Shown here: positions 51,593 to 55,884 of the stretch, one piece after another | Layout: every line of letters starts with the position of its first letter | How positions within the stretch are numbered: position 1 is the stretch's first letter | Position numbers and translations under genes: made by a program | Source: an uncultured Clostridium sp. | Lineage (GTDB): Bacteria > Bacillota > Clostridia > Lachnospirales > Lachnospiraceae | Direction of reading: 5' to 3' | Assembly: GCA_946498245.1 (NCBI GenBank) | Contig: CAMMNN010000022.1 | Coordinates: 1 to 55,884, forward strand | DNA: 55,884 nucleotides | The notes under the pieces: generated by a model | Seen by the model: the letters and a program-made list of their open reading frames with translations, nothing else | What the model was told of the DNA's origin: nothing | Databases searched by the model: none

Positions 51593-52930
51593 ATGAAAGG
51601 AAATCTGACAGAAGGTCCCGTTATGGGATCCATGCTTCGGTTTGCACTGCCGATGATTTTAGGAAATCTTCTGCAGCAATGCTATAATATTGCTGATACG
51701 CTGATTGTAGGACAATTTCTGGGGGCCAACGCCCTGGCGGCAGTCGGCTCGGCTTTTACCCTTATGACTTTTCTGACCTCTATTCTTTTGGGTCTTTGTA
51801 TGGGAAGCGGGGCCGTATTTTCTATCCGGTTCGGGCAAAAGGATGAGGCCGGACTGAAAGAAGGCATCTGCGCCTCATTTGTTCTCATTGCCGCCCTGAC
51901 CTTCCTTCTGAACCTCTTTTCCTTTCTCTGCATTAACGGTATCCTGGCCTTCCTTCGGGTGCCAGATTCCGTCTGGGCCCTTATGAAAGAGTATCTGCTG
52001 GTAATCTTTGCCGGTATTTTTGCTACTTTTCTTTATAATTATTTCGCCTGCCTTCTGCGGGCAGTGGGGAACTCCGTAATCCCCTTAATATTTCTGGCAG
52101 TCTCCGCCCTCCTGAATATCGCGCTGGACCTCTGGTTTGTCCTGGGATTAAAGAGAGGGGTAGGCGGAGCGGCGGAAGCCACGGTTATCTCCCAATACGT
52201 TTCCGGTATCGGCATTGCCCTTTATACCTGGATCCGTTTCCCCGCTTTCCGCATCAGCCGGAAGAGCTTTCCCATACGTTGGGCCTGCGTCAAGGAAATC
52301 GCCGGTTTTTCCGTTCTGACCTGTATCCAACAGTCTATTATGAACCTGGGAATCCTCATGGTTCAGGGACTGGTCAACAGTTTTGGCCCCGCCGTTATGG
52401 CCGCCTTCGCCGCTGCCGTAAAAATCGACGCCTTTGCCTATATGCCTGTCCAGGATTTTGGCAATGCCTTTTCCACCTTTATCGCCCAAAATTACGGTGC
52501 TAAAAAACCGGAACGGATTCGGGCCGGCCTCAAAGGCGCGGTCCTGGTATCGCTGCTCTTCTGCATTGCAGTTTCCGCCGCCGTATGGATCTTTGCGCGG
52601 CCTTTAATGCTGCTTTTTGTAAATCCTGAGGAAACCCTCATTATCCAGGAAGGGATCCGGTATCTTCATATTGAAGGAGCCTTTTACTGCGGTATCGGCT
52701 GTCTGTTTCTCCTTTATGGCCTCTTCCGCGCTTTAGAAAAACCGGAAATGTCTGTGATCCTTACCATTATCTCTCTGGGTACCCGCGTAGCCCTGGCCTA
52801 TCTTTTGTCCTCCATTCCCTCAATCGGCGTGGTGGGAATCTGGTGGTCCGTGCCTATCGGCTGGTTTTTGGCCGACGCAGCGGGATTTATCTGCTATTTT
52901 GTCAGCAGCAGACGGCGAAAGCTCTCCTGA
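51593..52930 (+). CDS. MATE family efflux transporter
   Basis: A 445-residue membrane protein with about twelve helices in two homologous halves. The N-terminal signature (MLRFALPMILGNLLQQCYNIADTLIVGQFLGANALAAVGS) and the second-half start (GFSVLTCIQQSIMNLGILMVQGLVNSFG) are typical of the MepA/DinF-type branch. It exports cationic compounds by sodium or proton antiport. Substrate cannot be deduced. Confidence 0.92.
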   Translation: MKGNLTEGPVMGSMLRFALPMILGNLLQQCYNIADTLIVGQFLGANALAAVGSAFTLMTFLTSILLGLCMGSGAVFSIRFGQKDEAGLKEGICASFVLIAALTFLLNLFSFLCINGILAFLRVPDSVWALMKEYLLVIFAGIFATFLYNYFACLLRAVGNSVIPLIFLAVSALLNIALDLWFVLGLKRGVGGAAEATVISQYVSGIGIALYTWIRFPAFRISRKSFPIRWACVKEIAGFSVLTCIQQSIMNLGILMVQGLVNSFGPAVMAAFAAAVKIDAFAYMPVQDFGNAFSTFIAQNYGAKKPERIRAGLKGAVLVSLLFCIAVSAAVWIFARPLMLLFVNPEETLIIQEGIRYLHIEGAFYCGIGCLFLLYGLFRALEKPEMSVILTIISLGTRVALAYLLSSIPSIGVVGIWWSVPIGWFLADAAGFICYFVSSRRRKLS

Positions 52931-52945
52931 AACTGTTATCAATGC

Positions 52946-52991
52946 AAAAAGGGCGTCCCGCAAGTCATTCCATGGCTTTTGGGACGCCCTC
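52946..52991 (-). terminator. Terminator of clpB
   Basis: GGGCGTCCC (52951-52959) pairs with GGGACGCCC (52981-52989). On the minus strand it ends in TTTTT. It lies between two convergent genes and may also slow transcription from the MATE gene. Confidence 0.85.
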
Positions 52992-53026
52992 CAAGGAAGC
53001 AGGCTCAATCTCTTGCAAAGGCCTGT

Positions 53027-55618
53027 TTATTCCGCATATGCAATGAGTCTGCTGCTGTCTTCCGACACATCAATTACAATAGTGTTACCGGCCCGTACTC
53101 CGTCATTTAATATCAGACGGGCTGCCAGCGTTTCTACGTGCTTCTGAAGGTACCGTTTCAAAGGACGGGCTCCGTATACCGGGTCGTATCCCCGATCCGT
53201 TACAAAATTCTTTGCCCCCTCTGTCAGTTCTACTTTAATCTCCCGATCCGCCAATCGTTTATTGACATCGGCAATAAGCAGATCCACAATGCCTCCAATA
53301 TTTTCTTTGGTCAAAGGCTTGAACAGAATGGTTTCGTCCAACCGGTTTAAAAATTCCGGACGGAAGTGGGCCCGCAGGTCATTCATAACCAAAGCCTCCG
53401 CCTCCGGCTTGATATTCCCTTCCCGGTCAATTCCCTCCAGCAAATACTGGGAACCGATATTGGAAGTCATAATCAGAATGGTATTTTTAAAGTCCACGGT
53501 TTTCCCCATGGAATCTGTAATCCGGCCGTCGTCCAATACCTGAAGCAGCACATTAAATACATCCGGATGGGCTTTTTCCACCTCGTCAAAAAGAACTACC
53601 GAATACGGTTTTCTTCTGACTGCTTCCGTAAGCTGACCGCCTTCTTCGTATCCCACATATCCGGGAGGCGCTCCGATGAGACGGGCAACGGAATGCTTTT
53701 CCATGTATTCGCTCATGTCAATCCTGACCATATTGGACTCGTCGTCAAACAGAGCTTCCGCCAGAGCCTTAGCCAGTTCCGTCTTGCCGACACCGGTAGG
53801 GCCTAAAAACAGGAAAGAGCCTATGGGCTTAGAGGGATCCTTAATGCCCGCTTTGGAACGGATAATGGCCTCCGTTACCTTTTCTACGCCTTCGTCCTGG
53901 CCAATCACTCTCTTATGAAGTTCTTCGTCCAGATGCAGGGTTTTGCTTCTTTCACTTTCCGTCAGTTTCGCCACTGGGATTCCTGTCCAACGGGAAATAA
54001 TCCGGGCGATTTCGTCTTCTGAGACGCTCTCATGAACCAGGCTCATATCCTGGCTGCGGACCTTTTCTTCCTCTGCCGCCAGTTCTTTCTGGAGCTGAGG
54101 CAGTTTGCCATACTGCAGCTCCGCTGCTTTATTCAAATCGTATTTCTGCTGTGCATCCTGAATCTCACGGTTGACAGCTTCAATCTCTTCTCTTAAAGAA
54201 GACAGACGATCAACGCTGGCTTTTTCATTTTCCCACTGGGCCTTCTTTGCGGCAAACTCATCATGAAGTTCCGCCAGCTCTTTCTGCAGATTTGCCAGCC
54301 GTTCCTGGCTCAAATGATCCGTTTCTTTTTTAAGGGCCGCTTCCTCAATTTCCATCTGCATAATCTTTCTGGACAGCTCATCCAGCTCCGCAGGCATGGA
54401 ATCCATTTCCGTCTTGATGAGGGCGCAGGCTTCGTCTACCAGATCAATGGCCTTATCCGGCAGGAAACGGTCGCTGATGTAGCGATCTGACAGAACTGCC
54501 GCTGATACCAGAGCCGAGTCGTTAATTTTTACCCCGTGGAAGACTTCGTACCGTTCTTTTAAGCCCCTTAAAATAGAGATAGTGTCCTCTACCGTAGGCT
54601 CCGCCACCATAACCGGCTGGAAACGCCGCTCCAGAGCCGCATCTTTTTCAATGTACTTGCGGTATTCGTCCAACGTCGTTGCTCCGATGCAGTGGAGCTC
54701 GCCTCTGGCCAGCATGGGTTTTAACATATTGCCGGCGTCCATAGAGCCTTCTGTTTTTCCTGCTCCCACAATGGTATGGAGCTCATCAATAAACAGAATA
54801 ATCTGGCCATCGCTCTTTTTTACTTCTTCCAGAACGGCTTTTAACCGTTCCTCAAATTCGCCCCGGTATTTGGCTCCGGCCACCAAAGCCCCCATATCGA
54901 GAGCAAACAGTTTTTTATCCTTTAATCCCTCAGGTACATCACCTCTGACAATTCTTTGGGCCAGCCCCTCTACTACTGCGGTCTTTCCGACACCGGGCTC
55001 ACCGATTAGAACCGGGTTGTTTTTGGTCTTTCTGGAGAGAATACGAACCACATTCCGAATCTCACTGTCCCGGCCGATTACCGGATCCAGTTTCTGATCC
55101 CTGGCCCGTTCTACCAGGTCGTAACCGTATTTCGACAGAGTATCGTAAGTCGCTTCCGGGTTGTCGCTGACCACTCTCTGGTTTCCCCGGACAGTGGACA
55201 GCGCCTGAAGGAAGCTTTCTCTCGTTATATTATAAAGCCGGAATAATTCCTTCATGGCGCGGTCCGGCTGTTTCACCATCGCCAGGAAGAGATGCTCCAC
55301 GGACACATACTCGTCGCCCATGGCCTTTGCCTCATCTTCTGCATTAATCAGGACTTTATTTAAATCGTTGCTGACATAAAGCTGACCGCCGCCGCTGACT
55401 TTAGGAAGCTTTCCCAAAGCCTTCTGAACTTCGTCCAGAAACAGCTCCTTCTGAATCCCCATTTTAGTAATCAGTTTTAAAATCAGACTGTCTTCCAATG
55501 TCAGCAGACTATACAGCAAATGCTCCTGTTCCATCTGCTGGTTCCCGTACTCGTAGGCCAGTTTTTCACAGCCCTGCACGGCCGCCAGAGATTTCTGTGT
55601 AAATTTATTGATATTCAT
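53027..55618 (-). CDS. clpB: ClpB protein disaggregase
   Basis: An 863-residue AAA+ chaperone that with DnaK dissolves heat-induced aggregates in the cytosol. It has an N-domain (residues 1-145), NBD1 with Walker A GEPGVGKT and DELHT Walker B, a long coiled-coil M-domain (about 400-525) and NBD2 with GPTGVGKT and LFDEVEKAH. Length and M-domain separate it from ClpC. I chose ATG 55618 after AGGAGGAGCTGT; the extra 27 codons upstream read through the promoter. HrcA control is indicated by a CIRCE element. Confidence 0.96.
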   Translation of the reverse strand: MNINKFTQKSLAAVQGCEKLAYEYGNQQMEQEHLLYSLLTLEDSLILKLITKMGIQKELFLDEVQKALGKLPKVSGGGQLYVSNDLNKVLINAEDEAKAMGDEYVSVEHLFLAMVKQPDRAMKELFRLYNITRESFLQALSTVRGNQRVVSDNPEATYDTLSKYGYDLVERARDQKLDPVIGRDSEIRNVVRILSRKTKNNPVLIGEPGVGKTAVVEGLAQRIVRGDVPEGLKDKKLFALDMGALVAGAKYRGEFEERLKAVLEEVKKSDGQIILFIDELHTIVGAGKTEGSMDAGNMLKPMLARGELHCIGATTLDEYRKYIEKDAALERRFQPVMVAEPTVEDTISILRGLKERYEVFHGVKINDSALVSAAVLSDRYISDRFLPDKAIDLVDEACALIKTEMDSMPAELDELSRKIMQMEIEEAALKKETDHLSQERLANLQKELAELHDEFAAKKAQWENEKASVDRLSSLREEIEAVNREIQDAQQKYDLNKAAELQYGKLPQLQKELAAEEEKVRSQDMSLVHESVSEDEIARIISRWTGIPVAKLTESERSKTLHLDEELHKRVIGQDEGVEKVTEAIIRSKAGIKDPSKPIGSFLFLGPTGVGKTELAKALAEALFDDESNMVRIDMSEYMEKHSVARLIGAPPGYVGYEEGGQLTEAVRRKPYSVVLFDEVEKAHPDVFNVLLQVLDDGRITDSMGKTVDFKNTILIMTSNIGSQYLLEGIDREGNIKPEAEALVMNDLRAHFRPEFLNRLDETILFKPLTKENIGGIVDLLIADVNKRLADREIKVELTEGAKNFVTDRGYDPVYGARPLKRYLQKHVETLAARLILNDGVRAGNTIVIDVSEDSSRLIAYAE

Positions 55619-55666
55619 ACAGCTCCTCCTTTCGGAACTTGTAAAACACCTCTTTGTTCTAGTCGT

Positions 55667-55695
55667 ACTATAACACTTGCTGTTAGCACTGTCAA
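55667..55695 (-). promoter_or_regulatory. Promoter of clpB
   Basis: On the minus strand, consensus TTGACA (55695-55690), a 17-base spacer and TATAGT (55672-55667). The -35 lies inside the CIRCE operator, so HrcA binding would exclude RNA polymerase. Confidence 0.85.
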
Positions 55696-55709
55696 GCATC
55701 GAGTGCCAA
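55683..55709. promoter_or_regulatory. CIRCE operator (HrcA binding site)
   Basis: TTAGCACTG-N9-GAGTGCCAA matches the CIRCE consensus TTAGCACTC-N9-GAGTGCTAA at 16 of 18 arm positions. It places clpB in the HrcA heat-shock regulon. Confidence 0.9.
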
Positions 55710-55769
55710 TTTTTTTATAAAAAAAATATAAACTGCTGCATTTATAAAAATTTTTATCCGCGTCTTTTC

Positions 55770-55798
55770 TTGCACCCCGCTGCCAGATGTGTTATATT
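55770..55798 (+). promoter_or_regulatory. Rightward promoter at window edge
   Basis: TTGCAC (55770-55775), 17-base spacer and TATATT (55793-55798). It drives a transcript whose gene lies outside the window. Confidence 0.6.
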
Positions 55799-55839
55799 GA
55801 TAATAGAAAAAGGGAAAGCCAGAAACACACGGCCTACCC

Positions 55840-55884
55840 TCAATAGTAATTAGCAGTTACTTAGTAACAGCCGTCAACTATTGA
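55840..55884 (+). other. Leader hairpin at window end
   Basis: TCAATAGT (55840-55847) pairs with ACTATTGA (55877-55884), enclosing GTTAC/GTAAC (55856-55860 with 55864-55868). It lies about 35 bases after the expected transcription start. It may be a leader structure; the window ends here. Confidence 0.4.

Overview
The window is a chromosomal stretch from a Clostridia-type Firmicute, most likely a Lachnospiraceae gut commensal. The reasons are a type III glutamine synthetase, two tandem wall-binding-repeat surface proteins, strong AGGAGG ribosome-binding sites, a CIRCE-controlled clpB, a FeoA/FeoB pair and PBSX-type phage tail genes, at roughly 50 percent GC. The species cannot be named from the sequence alone.

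Left flank (1-17593). A minus-strand operon runs glnN, then permease, binding lipoprotein and ATPase of a quaternary-amine (osmoprotectant) ABC importer, and ends in a strong terminator at 212-271. Next come two paralogous secreted wall-binding proteins, a DUF554 membrane protein, class II fructose-bisphosphate aldolase, threonine synthase, and on the plus strand sfsA and feoA. These are followed by a minus-strand pair: a Suv3-like RNA helicase and a GTPase related to ribosomal protection proteins. The first 34 codons of feoB then begin on the plus strand.

Integrated element (about 17577-43227, 25,651 bp). feoB is cut inside its G1 region. The first 34 codons lie at 17483-17584 and the remaining 597 at 43236-45029, with a shared CA(T/C)ACCGGCAAC core at both junctions and a perfect 14-bp inverted repeat just inside each end. 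A large serine integrase gene ends 16 bp from the right junction. The element carries a CI-like repressor, an ImmA/IrrE-type protease, a Cro-like regulator, a D5/P4-like helicase, an ArpU-like late activator, a full contractile-tail module (sheath, tube, frameshifted chaperone, tape measure, hub, spike-associated proteins, baseplate, fibres) and holin plus amidase. I find no terminase, portal, protease, scaffold or capsid gene. It therefore reads as an R-type tailocin carried on a site-specific integrating element, not as a complete prophage. Inserted antisense in the tail operon is a cargo module: four tandem copies of a lipoprotein gene and a divergent membrane/zinc-ribbon gene. Between repressor module and integrase lie isolated type I-C-like CRISPR repeats flanking a two-gene DUF4160 unit.

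Right flank (43227-55884). The 3' part of feoB is followed by a minus-strand operon of response regulator, histidine kinase, a large membrane protein and a two-part ABC exporter. Then come a plus-strand MATE exporter and minus-strand clpB with CIRCE operator and promoter. A divergent promoter at the right edge drives a gene outside the window.

The genes suggest that while the element is integrated the host lacks an intact ferrous iron transporter; precise excision would restore feoB. Induction through repressor cleavage would turn on the early operon, then the ArpU-like factor would turn on the tail and lysis operon, releasing headless contractile particles.
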